64,000 bases of DNA from Mactromeris polynyma (GCA_032209605.1 JASFXZ010000079.1:675779-739778), one strand, 5' to 3'. Positions 35,379 to 48,468 are shown, counted from the first letter of the stretch. Notes: generated by a model not told the origin, from the sequence alone. Program-made: numbers and translations.

Positions 35379-36839
35379 GTAACAGCTTAATCATCCCTCT
35401 TTCTGGTCTTATGAATTCCAATTGTGAAGTTATTGTTAGATGTACACATAAAATTATGATAGTTAGTCTGAAAATTTGTCATTACCAGTATTCTTGGTCC
35501 CTTAGAGTGGAGGCATCAGATGGATTAAACAGAAATAACGGCTTCGTTCAGATCTTTCATTTTGTGGAAGCTAGGTCCCCTCAACATTTATGGCCGCAAA
35601 ATCTACACCTGTACTGAGCAAAGTTGACAACGCAACTTCTGGAAATTACCTTAATTTATCATGTCTGAATAATATGCTGCTTAAATAAGGACTTGCCTCA
35701 CAATAGCATATCCATGTTTTGTTTATTAGACAGTGAAGTAATACATTTATTTACCTGTGGGGCAAGAAATATGTCATCTAAATCATCAAATAACGAACGT
35801 GTTGTGTTATTAAGTTTGCTCAGTATGGTTCTGCACGTGGGAAATTGCAGATGAGGTTTAAGTGTGTTCCTTGCCAATGTTTCTGTTACTCTGTATTGTG
35901 TGTTCGTTCTACAGTCAACATAACTGGATTGATGGATTGGAAGTGTGTGCTGTCACCAAAGTGATCGTCTTCAGTCAACTGAATCATCGACTTCGTATCC
36001 TTGCAAATGGTGGTTCTGATGTTAAGTCTTCATGTGTATGCTTGCAGTCTCCAAAGCAATTGAATTTGGAGTGAATATTTGTTAGTAATTCAGAACTCGT
36101 CCGATTTAAAGTGCATTTGCTAGGGTTCTTTTGTATTCTAATTATCTGAACTTCCAAATGTCTTTTCTCATGGGTGCTTATAGGTATTATGTTAATGTGT
36201 TCATTTTGTCTTTTCTCAGTCTCGTTTCACATGATGGAGAAGATGATGGCGAAAATGTTTCACATGATGGAGAAGATGATGGCGAAAATGTCGGGATGAA
36301 ACTGAGATAAGTTGTCCTTATTCTATCATCAAGACTAGTATCCAACCCTTGCCATTCCTTGCTCCAAACCCTTGCCATTCCTTGCTCCCAACCCTTGCCT
36401 TTCCTTGCCCCCTACTTATTTGTATTTCTCTAACAGTTTAATTGTAAATGTAAGCTAGTTTCTTCAGTCTTGAAAAGTATTTTTATGCTGTAATCATATC
36501 CTGAGTTGTAATAAGTTTTGACTATTATTGCCTCTGGTAACGGTCTGATCCACCCGACGGAGGAAGTTGGGTTTGATTCAGGGTACCATTGGTATTTGAT
36601 TTGGGTTGTGCTTAGTCGGGATTGTTACATGCCCTACTAGAGTGAGCTGGTCAGAGCCTGGTCATATGACCAGGACACTGTTCAACAGAGCAGTTTACCA
36701 ACACAGTGTAGAAGCATGTAACGGGCAGTTTTTTCTCTCTCTAATTATGATCAGTTTTTAGTCATACATTTTGAATAGTTAATTTATTATATCTGCAGCG
36801 GTATGTTAGCAGCCCTTGCTCCCAACTCTTGCCATTCCT
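35379..36839 (+). repeat. Array unit U6 (short, 1461 bp)
   Basis: Short junction, but with the T variant (GTTAATTTATT) otherwise typical of long units. Confidence 0.93.
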
Positions 36840-38639
36840 GTAACAGCTTAATCATCCCTCTTTCTGGTCTTATGAATTCCAATTGTGAAGTTATTGTTAG
36901 ATGTACACATAAAATTATGATAGTTAGTCTGAAAATTTGTCATTACCAGTATTCTTGGTCCCTTAGAGTGGAGGCATCAGATGGATTAAACAGAAATAAC
37001 GGCTTCGTTCAGATCTTTCATTTTGTGGAAGCTAGGTCCCCTCAACATTTATGGCCGCAAAATCTACACCTGTACTGAGCAAAGTTGACAACGCAACTTC
37101 TGGAAATTACCTTAATTTATCATGTCTGAATAATATGCTGCTTAAATAAGGACTTGCCTCACAATAGCATATCCATGTTTTGTTTATTAGACAGTGAAGT
37201 AATACATTTATTTACCTGTGGGGCAAGAAATATGTCATCTAAATCATCAAATAACGAACGTGTTGTGTTATTAAGTTTGCTCAGTATGGTTCTGCACGTG
37301 GGAAATTGCAGATGAGGTTTAAGTGTGTTCCTTGCCAATGTTTCTGTTACTCTGTATTGTGTGTTCGTTCTACAGTCAACATAACTGGATTGATGGATTG
37401 GAAGTGTGTGCTGTCACCAAAGTGATCGTCTTCAGTCAACTGAATCATCGACTTCGTATCCTTGCAAATGGTGGTTCTGATGTTAAGTCTTCATGTGTAT
37501 GCTTGCAGTCTCCAAAGCAATTGAATTTGGAGTGAATATTTGTTAGTAATTCAGAACTCGTCCGATTTAAAGTGCATTTGCTAGGGTTCTTTTGTATTCT
37601 AATTATCTGAACTTCCAAATGTCTTTTCTCATGGGTGCTTATAGGTATTATGTTAATGTGTTCATTTTGTCTTTTCTCAGTCTCGTTTCACATGATGGAG
37701 AAGATGATGGCGAAAATGTTTCACATGATGGAGAAGATGATGGCGAAAATGTCGGGATGAAACTGAGATAAGTTGTCCTTATTCTATCATCAAGACTAGT
37801 ATCCAACCCTTGCCATTCCTTGCTCCAAACCCTTGCCATTCCTTGCTCCCAACCCTTGCCATTCCTTGCCCCCTACTTATTTGTATTTCTCTAACAGTTT
37901 AATTGTAAATGTAAGCTAGTTTCTTCAGTCTTGAAAAGTATTTTTATGCTGTAATCATATCCTGAGTTGTAATAAGTTTTGACTATTATTGCCTCTGGTA
38001 ACGGTCTGATCCACCCGACGGAGGAAGTTGGGTTTGATTCAGGGTACCATTGGTATTTGATTTGGGTTGTGCTTAGTCGGGATTGTTACATGCCCTACTA
38101 GAGTGAGCTGGTCAGAGCCTGGTCATATGACCAGGACACTGTTCAACAGAGCAGTTTACCAACACAGTGTAGAAGCATGTAACGGGCAGTTTTTTCTCTC
38201 TCTAATTATGATCAGTTTTTAGTCATACATTTTGAATAGTTAATTTATTATATCTGCAGCGGTATGTTAGCAGCCCTTGCTCCCAACTCTTGCCATTCCT
38301 TGCTCCCCACTTATTTAGATTTCATTACTGCGCAATGTGCATATGATTGGCTCCCCACTTATTTAAATTTCCCTACTATGCAATGTGCATAATGGTTGTA
38401 GATGGTTATCTGTTGGTGTTTTTGAAACTTCTTGGCATATGTAAGCCTCTAGGCACACCTGACTAGTTATTATTCCTGATATATACAATCAGTTGTATAT
38501 ATCGGTGCTTTTAACTGGTTGGGTAGGGGTATGCAGTATGCAATGGAAGTTGAATCACACAGTAATTGCTCCCCTATTCCCATACATCTTTCCTGGGGTA
38601 TGTGTGGGGAGCCATTGCCGTATGTACGTGGCGTTTCCT
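36840..38639 (+). repeat. Array unit U7 (long, 1800 bp)
   Basis: Its 339-bp segment (38301-38639) has three private changes (TACTGCGC, CTGTTGGTG, CACCTGACT). Confidence 0.93.
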
Positions 38640-39794
38640 GTAACAGCTTAATCATCCCTCTTTCTGGTCTTATGAATTCCAATTGTGAAGTTATTGTTAG
38701 ATGTACACATAAAATTATGATAGTTAGTCTGAAAATTTGTCATTACCAGTATTCTTGGTCCCTTAGAGTGGAGGCATCAGATGGATTAAACAGAAATAAC
38801 GGCTTCGTTCAGATCTTTCATTTTGTGGAAGCTAGGTCCCCTCAACATTTATGGCCGCAACATCTACACCTGTACTGAGCAAAGTTGACAACGCAACTTC
38901 TGGAAATTACCTTAATTTATCATGTCTGAATAATATGCTGCTTAAATAAGGACTTGCCTCACAATAGCATATCCATGTTTTGTTTATTAGACAGTGAAGT
39001 AATACATTTATTTACCTGTGGGGCAAGAAATATGTCATCTAAATCATCAAATAACGAACGTGTTGTGTTATTAAGTTTGCTCAGTATGGTTCTGCACGTG
39101 GGATATTGCAGATGAGGTTTAAGTGTGTTCCTTGCCAATGTTTCTGTTACTCTGTATTGTGTGTTCGTTCTACAGTCAACATAACTGGATTGATGGATTG
39201 GAAGTGTGTGCTGTCACCAAAGTGATCGTCTTCAGTCAACTGAATCATCGACTTCGTATCCTTGCAAATGGTGGTTCTGATGTTAAGTCTTCATGTGTAT
39301 GCTTGCAGTCTCCAAAGCAATTGAATTTGGAGTGAATATTTGTTAGTAATTCAGAACTCGTCCGATTTAAAGTGCATTTGCTAGGGTTCTTTTGTATTCT
39401 AATTATCTGAACTTCCAAATGTCTTTTCTCATGGGTGCTTATAGGTATTATGTTAATGTGTTCATTTTGTCTTTTCTCAGTCTCGTTTCACATGATGGAG
39501 AAGATGATGGCGAAAATGTTTCACATGATGGAGAAGATGATGGCGAAAATGTCGTGATAAGTTGTCCTTATTCTAAACGATTTTCTTGAAATAAACCAAA
39601 TATTGACAGAGCTTAATAATTTTAGTTTGATTTTATTGGGGCTGCAGCAGTTTCGTTACCTTTGAAATCCTGTACTTTCATCTTAAATGGACAGGTTCCA
39701 ACTTTGAATATCATCAAGACTAGTATCCAACCCTTGCCATTCCTTGCTCCAAACCCTTGCCATGAACCATTATCTTATGTACGTGGCGTTTCCT
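38640..39794 (+). repeat. Array unit U8 (atypical, 1155 bp)
   Basis: Shares CCGCAACATCT and GGGATATTGCAG with U9 only. After the 33-bp doublet it switches to a different tail (39555-39770) whose TTGGGGCTGCAGCAGTTTC block matches 26727-26747 upstream of U1, then joins GAACCATTATCTTATGTACG. Confidence 0.9.
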
Positions 39795-40785
39795 GTAACA
39801 GCTTAATCATCCCTCTTTCTTGTCTTATGAATTCCAATTGTGAAGTTATTGTTAGATGTACACATAGAATTATGATAGTTAGTCTGAAAATTTGTCATTA
39901 CCAGTATTCTTGGTCCCTTAGAGTGGAGGCATCAGATGGATTAAACAGAAATAACGGCTTCGTTCAGATCTTTCATTTTGTGGAAGCTAGGTCCCCTCAA
40001 CATTTATGGCCGCAACATCTACACCTGTACTGAGCAAAGTTGACAACGCAACTTCTGGAAATTACCTTAATTTATCATGTCTGAATAATACGCTGCTTAA
40101 ATAAGGACTTGTCTCACAATAGCATATCCATGTTTTGTTTATTAGACAGTGAAGTAATACATTTATTTACCTGTGGGGCAAGAAATATGTCATCTAAATC
40201 ATCAAATAACGAACGTGTTGTGTTATTAAGTTTGCTCAGTATGGTTCTGCACGTGGGATATTGCAGATGAGGTTTAAGTGTGTTCCTTGCCAATGTTTCT
40301 GTTACTCTGTATTGTGTGTTCGTTCTACAGTCAACATAACTGGATTGATGGATTGGAAGTGTGTGCTGTCACCAAAGTGATCGTCTTCAGTCAACTGAAT
40401 CATCGACTTCGTCTCTTGCAAATGGTGGTTCTGATGTTAAGTCTTCATGTGTATGCTTGCAGTCTCCATAGCAATTGAATTTGTTGTGAATATTTGTTAG
40501 TAATTCAGAACTGGTCGGATTTAAAGTGCATTTGCTAGGGTTCTTTTGTATTCTAATTATCTGAACTTCCAAATGTCTTTTCTCATGGCTGCTTATAGGT
40601 ATTATGTTAATGTGTTCATTTTGTCTTTTCCCAGTCTCGTTTCACATGATGGAGAAGATGATGTCGAAATTGTCGGGATAAAACTGAGATAGGTTGTCCT
40701 TATTCTAAAAGTTTTTCTTTAAATGAACCTAATAATGACAGAGCTTAATAACTTTATTTGATAGTCTTAATTGTAAGTGTAAGCT
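39795..40785 (+). repeat. Array unit U9 (partial, diverged last copy)
   Basis: Has several substitutions, one single-base deletion near 40413, and only one copy of the HDGEDD-coding 33-bp repeat. Homology fades after GTAAGCTAGTTTTC. Confidence 0.9.
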
Positions 40786-43700
40786 AGTTTTCGACCTAAT
40801 TCTGCTTTTAAAGAATAAATTATAATTTATAATTTCATTAATAAAAAAAATCAAATATAACTTTGTAATAAATAAAGTCGCACATATTAATGCACAAGTT
40901 GTATGTTCGATATAAAAGCAAATACTTTAGTAGTTTACTATAATATCTAGAGAATGAATTCTATGCTGATATTCTATATTAAATGAATTTGAATGAATAG
41001 GTTTAGCATGCTGTGGTTGTCCCATCTTTTGCAATCTCTTGTCTATAAAGTACCTATACAAGTTTGCATTTCAGCCATATTGTATGCAACATCAAATATT
41101 GCTGACCTGAAAATTTGGCCTCATGCCGCAAAATAAATAATTTAATAAGTGTTTATATTTACAGGAAGATAACCTTTGTTGATTCATGCAGATACATGAT
41201 ACATTGTGACATCAGCTTTTACATTAAGGTATGATATTTATCATATCACAAACTTTCAATGTTGTTGTTTTAAGTTCATGACATTGAGATGTTTCATTCT
41301 TAAGCAAAACTGAAGTCTCAATATTGTAGCTGATGAAACACTTGTCCAAGGACTTGCTTGATGATATTATAAATTGTATATTGGCTTAGTCTTACCTTTG
41401 TCATACTCAACTTTTTGATTACACATTTATGCACATGAACAGGTAAGTTGTTTCTGATTTATGTCATAACTATAACTACCAAGGATTGTGACCATTTCAG
41501 AACTCAAAACAATATAGGCATTGTGGTGATGATGGTGGATTGAGCTTGTGTGTTGGAAAACCAGATTTCTCCAAGCAGCTTTGAAGTGAACCTCTAGAGG
41601 CTCGGTGAACATTTCGGAGTTGTGCATATATATGTTTCTATATATTCAGGATAATGTGAAGTAGTCTCATTCAGCAATGTGTCAGAAACTTGTAAAGTGA
41701 ACATTAGATGAGCCAGCAAGTTTTGAGATTTTACTTGGAACTATTTCGAGTATTCTAAAAATGAAACCCTAAAGAAACTTTTCAAAACATTCTTGTGACA
41801 TTAACGTGGTGATATCTAATGGAACACCAAATGATCTCAACATGATAAGAACGACTGACTGATTGGAATGTGAAGAAAATTGTTGAAACTTTCCCTACAT
41901 TGTAGAGATTTGTGCTAGTTTTTGTTTAACATGGTGTTTGTACTGTTACAGTGCATATTAACTTCTGACAACTTGCACATATGTATTGGTTTAACTTGAC
42001 TCCTTAAGTCATTAAGATTTGACATTAGGCTAAACTTAACATGTTGTTTACTGTCTCCCTACCAACCTGACACAAATGTTGCAATACAGAATGAGAAATC
42101 TCGGATTTTCTAAAAATGTTTATAACCGAATACCTGCGAGAATGAAATCCAAAAGTTTTCAAGACATACTTTCCAGAAATGACTACCAGTCAAATCACAA
42201 ATATTCATATTTAAATAACCTTGCAAACTTCGGAAAGTGATGGTATAGGTTGTACAGGCATAAGTTTTTGTGTTAATGGCTGTGTGTGTCACATTGTAAT
42301 ATTCATTGTTGGTGTAATGGTAAAATTGACTTGTACAAATATTAAATTTGCTAGTTGGTATTACTACAAATATGCACTGTTATCTCGGTTTTGTTGCTGA
42401 CGCCATGTTTTTGTCATTCAACAAAATAACACCCGTTTCTTTTCCAATAATGATAGTGTTCATCTGCCTATTGCCGTGAAAATGTATGTAAAATGGACAT
42501 TATTAACAGAATAATTTAAAATGATGTTTTTGCACATTGTTCTGTGATTGAAACAAATTTGTCAAACAAGTTATTAAATATATGTGAAGAAATTAAAAGT
42601 GCATTGTGCACTTTTTTGCATGTCATATTAATCCTTTTGTTTCATTACTTATTGCTTAGAAGTCGGCACATTACGCATTATTATAGCTGCAAAACTTATG
42701 TCTTAACGGGGTTTACGTACAAATAGTATGGGAGTGGTTTTAATTGATATTGGTCACAGATGGCCAAAGATATCACATGGTATTGGCTGATAAAAGCAAG
42801 ATTTCTTTATTCAGAACAATGAAAACTTTACTCAAGTAGTTAAAACATGCCTGGATCAAGGCCGCATGTCCTGAATCGGAGGAATGTTTCGAGTCAGGTT
42901 ACTCTCAAGCTGCATGATGCCGACACATTTCCTCACAGGGTTTTTATTTGGGCGGCTATCATTCCGCAGATAAATACGATGGAGATCAATTTAGGCCGAG
43001 ATGGGTTCCCAACAAAGCCTGTATGTCACATTGGGGCATGTAGTATGTGTTGGACTAGAATTACATTACGTACAATTCGTATGTAGAGGCACCGCATGTG
43101 ATAGAACGTGATATATAATACATTATGCTTCATGTAATGTTTAGCTCCATATTCAACTAAGATGATATTGTTTACATAATGATGTGTGCTTATCAACCAT
43201 AACCCCTCCAATAAACGAAGCCTTTCCAGCAGCAAATCAGTGTTTGTTATATGAGTGAGTTAAGCCTTATAATTCTTGTAAAAAATTGTTTCATATGTAC
43301 TAAAACTTTGGTATGATATTAATATCAAATACGACTGCTTAAAAGTAATATTTGGTTTGAAACAGTTTTTGTTCATAAATAAAAACAAATTGTAAAATAA
43401 AAGTATTGCAATACTTTAAAAGGGTGTAGGGATGGCTGTGAGTGGAGATGGGGAGGCCATTTTAAAAATCTTATTATGATATGCACTGCACGTGTATTGT
43501 AAATGTTTATGCCTTAATCTATTTAATTGATAAATTATGTAATTATCGGTAATCTTTTGTGTTAATTTGTCCATATGAATGTTTATAATTAAATATTTAT
43601 AATAAAACATTGAAGTATCCTATTTATGTATCATTATATCTATGAATAAAATACCCATGTGTTGTAATTATTCTTGTTGTCATTGTCTTGGTAGTACATG

Positions 43701-44734
43701 TATATATCACACACTGTGGAGTTCATAGGTGGTCATCAATTACCAGAACTTGGTACCGCTATGATTTTGGCAGTATGGCATACGATTTATGATGAATGCT
43801 ATGGAAATTGCAAATATCAAATTTGCATGGAAAACTTGACACTGTAATCTGGGACCAATATATACATATACCAGTTGTAATTGATGACCACTAAAGACTA
43901 TGATCCTGTATTTACATGATATTCTAATCGATAACCGACAACATCTGCAAAAACTTCTTCCAGAGATTTCTTTATTTTACAAGCTGACACAAATTGGCAT
44001 GAAATCACATTAAACTGCAAAAACAAATAAATGTCGTGAAATACAATTCACTGGACAAGATGTGGGTAATAACACACATGAACAATAGCACTTTTCACTT
44101 TATTCACTGGCCTTGTATATAAATGTAGCCATTATTTATTATTTTAATAGATCTAGTATAATTTTTCAGGCAAATAAAATGACTCTTAAACCATTAGTTT
44201 GAGTTGGTCATATCAGTTCTGAGAATTCAGTTTTCTTACAACCATATTCATAAATGAAATCAAAATTAACACATGGACTGAACAGATGACAAGTTTTATT
44301 CTTTAAGACTTCATAATAGCAGTTCATTAATGTCAACAAAAAAACTTGTATTGTTTCAAAAACATTATTCAAACAATGCTCACAGAATACATGCTCAAAT
44401 TGTGACAATTTTCCGCATTACGTTTTTCTTTCGAGCGTTCACTTTAAGTATGTATATCTGTTAATTGTTGCCAAAAGTGTTCATTGAAACAGGGACGAAT
44501 CTGGAACACACTATAACATACGGTCCTTGGATGACTATTTCAAGCAATAAGTTGATCGTCGATTCGATAAAATTGATTGGAAATAATATAATGTGATCAT
44601 GCTAATTCATGCAAAACTCTTATGATCAGATACATTTTACTCTATTTAGCCGAATGTGGAGCATGACTGAAATTACTTACTACAGTGAATTATAAAGGCA
44701 ACTACAGAGGACAATAATATCCCTTAGCCCAAAT
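40786..44734. other. 3.9 kb of gene-free AT-rich DNA
   Basis: Chance ORFs only. One TAATCTGGGACCAATATA motif at 43845-43862. Confidence 0.35.
43845..43862 (+). repeat. TAATCTGGGACCAATATA motif copy
   Basis: Same words as the arms of the palindrome at 9230-9266. Confidence 0.5.
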
Positions 44735-44970
44735 CTCCGCACACAACAAATTTATGCGGATAATATGCGGACATAATGCGAACTTTGTGCGGAAACAGCA
44801 TTTTTCCGCAGATTTTCCGCAAAAGCAAACTTTCTAACTGCGGAGAATGTTGGCAAATGCGGAGAACATTCGGAAAAATGGCACTTACACATTTTTCGAC
44901 TGCGGAAATTCTAACTCTTAACATTTCGCAGCGCGGAATTCTCATACTTAGTAAAATGCAAATGCGGAAA
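44735..44970. repeat. TGCGG/CCGCA-rich patch
   Basis: At least fourteen TGCGG or CCGCA words in about 235 bp of otherwise AT-rich DNA, in both orientations and paired so that several hairpins can form. It looks like a simple repeat-derived or decayed palindromic element. The open frames on both strands here are by-products. Confidence 0.6.
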
Positions 44971-45453
44971 TTTGGACTTTTTGTACCGCCAGTTTATATT
45001 GTATCGTATCAAATGGTGACACATCTTTATTCCAATATAAAAGCTGAATTCTGCATAAGCAATACATATTTATTAACATACTTGTCACAACAGATTTCAT
45101 ATTAAATTCTTTACAAGCAATTCTGTTTTCTTAAAACTGAATTACTGAAGCAATGCAACTTAGAAATAAAAAAAATGATCAGATCAAATAAACTGCAAAT
45201 TGTACCATGTACTGATAACAAACCAAAAAAGTATTTTACAAAACTTTTCTAGTACATGCACAATTTAAAGGGATTACACCATAATTCTTATATTGTAATC
45301 ATTTTTGTAATATATAAACATCAATGAAAGAAAATGTCTGTAAAAAGTCATGTGATTTTCATTATGATATTACATAAATTATTATTTGGAACAGCGTATA
45401 ACTTGTTCAAACATCAACAATCACGGACATTGCTATACTTTTGTCTTGACCTG
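44971..45453. other. Gene-free stretch
   Basis: No coding or repeat structure seen. Confidence 0.3.
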
Positions 45454-45593
45454 CCCTGCGTTCAGTTACGGCTATCAGACCTATCGTTTCGTAACGTTTT
45501 GCAATTCGGTTCCCGTGTGCAACCAATGTGCTATGGTGGGCAAGGGATAAAATAGAAAACGTTCGCCACTGATAGCTGTAACTGAACGCAGGG
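45454..45593. mobile_element. 140-bp MITE with 24-bp TIRs
   Basis: CCCTGCGTTCAGTTACGGCT at the left and its complement at the right; 23 of 24 positions match. No ORF and no convincing target duplication, so the superfamily is unassigned. Confidence 0.75.
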
Positions 45594-46827
45594 TTGTTAT
45601 ATATAAATTATGTTGTGTGAAATGTCACGCAGAATACGAACAGCAAAGCGAAAAGCACGGATTTCTTGCCAGTCTTGTTTTAATGTGTGTACTTTGTGTA
45701 TCAAGATTTAGTACACTTTGGTGTAAGTATTGCTCAGTGACGCACTGTCTTGAAAATGATTAAAATAAGTCAAAAGAATGTAGTGACGTGCGTTAAAATT
45801 ATACTGCAACCGTTCGCGCAGAATTTACGCGCTATGAATTAACATTTATTTTATACGGAATAGAACAAATACACTTGTGTGTTTAGTTGGATAATGAATG
45901 GGATATACTTTTTCATGTGTTGGCCTCGTGTTGTTGTAACATTCTACAATGTAAATGTTCTACTTCAGATTCGTCTTTGGGGATAATATACTCTTCTAAG
46001 AACTCCAGCTGGGAGGCTGTGGACGCAGTTTACGTTGCGAGTATTCCGGAATTAGTATAACATACATACCTTTTTATAAATAGTGACACATTTATATAGT
46101 ATTTTCTGAGCTTGCCGGTACAACCCTAACCCGCGGCATTGACATGCGCGTCGTCAACGGCTACCTGGGACATCAAAGCTTGACCACAATGACCGCTTTT
46201 GAGAAAACACTGCAATCTCTGGCCGTCATAATTTTAGATTTTGACAGTTTGATTGAAGGAAGAAATGAGTTTTAGAAACAAAAATAATGTAAACACCAAA
46301 ATGAAATAGAAAGTAACGCTATATGATTCAAAGAATGGCTGTATCGTGATGACGGGATGCAGGACTTTGAGAAACTTCCCACAAAAGCGCTGGATATGTG
46401 CTTAGCCAAATTTAAAAATAACAAAATGACGCAAAGGAGTTTGAACTGGGAACTTCGTAAGCCATGCAGTGAGTCCCGATTTGGATTACCAAAGTTGTAA
46501 GAACTTGTTTGCAATCGAAAATAAATGAAAATTAAGACAGATATAGGTATGCGGAAATGAACACCAGAGAATATCGTAAGTATATATCATAGACGTTAAT
46601 GTACGGCGGATTACGCCATCCAATTAAGAGAGAACATGTCGGTTAACATTCGTCTACATTAAAATGATTGCATTAAAACTTGATTACGTAATTCAACGTC
46701 TACGTACGAGTACATATGAGGTGGGATTTTGAACTATTTTAATCGAGAGTTGAATTGTTCTGAAGCCCACTCAGTCCGTACCAATCTAGAGGTCGTAGGT
46801 TCAAATACCAGGTGAGGGGCATGTTTC
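45594..46827. other. Gene-free stretch with a weak tRNA-like patch
   Basis: At 46764-46820, GCCCACTCAGTCCG and GTAGGTTCAAATACCAGG resemble degraded box A and box B on the plus strand, facing the SINE that follows. Otherwise nothing. Confidence 0.3.
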
Positions 46828-47003
46828 CGGCGGCCAGTTCACCTTACCAGTTTTTTCTGGAATTAATTATCAAACTGTACTAATTTGCTCTTTCGCCAGC
46901 AACTAATAACTTCTCAAGAACATAACCTGCCTAGCTCGGGTATCGAACCCGGATCTGCCGGCTGACAGTCTAGAGCTTTACCAACTGAGCTAGCATGGCG
47001 GGC
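46828..47003 (-). mobile_element. tRNA-derived SINE, copy 1
   Basis: The minus-strand head (47003-46929) has box A TAGCTCAGTTGG and box B GGGTTCGATACC with a paired T-arm, plus a partly paired acceptor stem; GTC sits where the anticodon would be. The body (to CTGGCCGCCGG) is shared with 50612-50971. A SINE rather than a tRNA gene, because the anticodon stem does not pair and a second copy carries the same body. Confidence 0.75.
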
Positions 47004-47351
47004 TCCAGCACAATGAACGCATAGGAATTGAGCGATACCAAAGGAGATCACTTGATCAGCTCTCGTCAGGCATACGTCAATAGCCTTTCACTAAAGTGAT
47101 AACTTCCATTGATTTGAAATCTTGGCAAGTTAAATGAATAACAGTTGCTAAACATACACATTTGAAAGCTTGTCTCAAACTGCAGAACAATCCGTAAAAT
47201 GTTAATTACATGTTGTTATTGCTGTTATTGCTCTGTCGCCGTTCTTGCTGTTGTTGTTGCTTCCCGTTTTTCTGTTTTGATGCTAACCATTTTATTAAAC
47301 CAAATGCTGTTGTTCTTGTGAATTTATTCAAGGGCATTTGAACGGCTTACA

Positions 47352-47587
47352 GACTTTTCAACCCCAAGACTTTTCAACCCCACTTTTCAAATGAAGACTT
47401 TTCAACCCCAAGACTTTTCAACCCCTGATTTCAAGACTTTTCAACCCCTACCTGTTGAGACTTTTCAACCCCTAGTTTGAATATTTTCAACCCCTACATT
47501 TATCTTTTTCAACCCCTACTTTGAAGACTTTTCAACCCCTATTTCTAAGACTTTTCAACCCCTATATCAAAGACTTTTCAACCCCTG
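47352..47587 (+). repeat. Left arm of outer foldback: GACTTTTCAACCCC repeats
   Basis: Eleven full words and one truncated word (ACTTTTCAAATG), spaced from 15 to about 27 bp. Confidence 0.93.
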
Positions 47588-47869
47588 TGTTTCAGATAAG
47601 TGTATTGTTTGGCATAATATTTTTATTGTTTATAAATATATTTATATTTCAAACATAACAGATAAAATGATAAAATGTGATAATTCGAAAATTGCATTCC
47701 TTTTTTTTGTCATTATATTGACATGAGGAAAGGGCAATTATGGAGTTCTAATATAATTTGCATGATAAATGAATTTTGAAAGGTTTATCAATTCAATCTT
47801 TGAGTCAGTGCTTAAATAAAGACAATGTATTGTTATGTTTGTTGACTGTGTTACGTAATGACGAATGTA

Positions 47870-48062
47870 GGACATTAGCCCCTAGGACATTTGCCCCAAT
47901 GCTAAAATTTGCACATGCGGACATTTGCCCCATTCTGATATTGCACATGCGGACATTTGCCCCTTTCTGATATTGCATAGGCGGACATTTGCCCCAGTCT
48001 GATATTGCACATGCGGACATTTGCCCCATTCTGATATTGCACAGGCGGACATTTGCCCCTTT
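47870..48062 (+). repeat. Left arm of inner foldback: about 32-bp units
   Basis: Seven GGACATT(T/A)GCCCC words; the first is short and the second has the variant spacer AATGCTAAAATTTGCACATG. Confidence 0.92.
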
Positions 48063-48337
48063 CAACATATATCATAGGTCATTATACCCATAACAATATT
48101 TAATTTGTTTTGCTCAACTAATATTTTTAACAAATTCCTATTAAAATAATTTTTTATTGAAAACATATATATGAATTCTGAATATTACACTTACTATTTC
48201 AGAGACAATGAGTTACTGATGAGCACTACAGTAAACTTTCCCTATTATTGAAATGATAATAATAGAATTCATATAAAGGAATAAATATCTATTCAATATA
48301 TTTCTTATTCCCTTTTTCCTATGTTGAAGGGTCTAAT

Positions 48338-48468
48338 ATAGGGGCAAATGTCCGCCTGTGCAATATCAGAATGGGGCAAATGTCCGCATGTGCAATATTA
48401 GAATGGGGTAAATGTCCGCATGTGCAAATTTTAGCATTAGGGCAAATGTCCTAGGGGCTAATGTCCGT
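48338..48468 (-). repeat. Right arm of inner foldback: about 32-bp units
   Basis: Five words in inverted orientation, including the same first short unit and the same variant spacer in second position as in the left arm. Confidence 0.92.

Larger units (their letters stand above)
26700..40785 (+). repeat. 14-kb tandem array of 1461/1800-bp units (nine copies)
   Basis: The anchor CTGTAACARCTTAATCATC recurs with its G at 27057, 28518, 30318, 32118, 33579, 35379, 36840, 38640 and 39795. Spacings are 1461, 1800, 1800, 1461, 1800, 1461, 1800 and 1155. Inner units differ at only a few positions; the outermost copies are more diverged. Units contain a 33-bp tandem doublet (CATGATGGAGAAGATGATGG core), a 21-23 bp ACCCTTGCCATTCCTTGC minisatellite, and the palindrome CTGGTCATATGACCAG. 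Open frames of 63-119 codons recur in every unit but lack recognisable domains and are reproduced merely by the copying. No known gene or transposon is identified in the unit. Confidence 0.95.

Noticed and set aside
46929..47003. A functional tRNA-Asp gene
   Set aside because: Box A and box B are good but the anticodon stem does not pair, and a second copy shares the downstream body; it is a SINE head.
47805..48068. 87-codon minus-strand frame with repeated GANVR/GQMSACA units
   Set aside because: It is a translation of the foldback arm repeats; the unit length happens to keep a frame open.
47352..48468. CRISPR-like array of short repeats with spacers
   Set aside because: Repeat words are 13-14 bases with irregular, similar spacers, occur as mirrored arms flanked by target duplications, and lie in eukaryotic DNA; the foldback explanation fits all of this.
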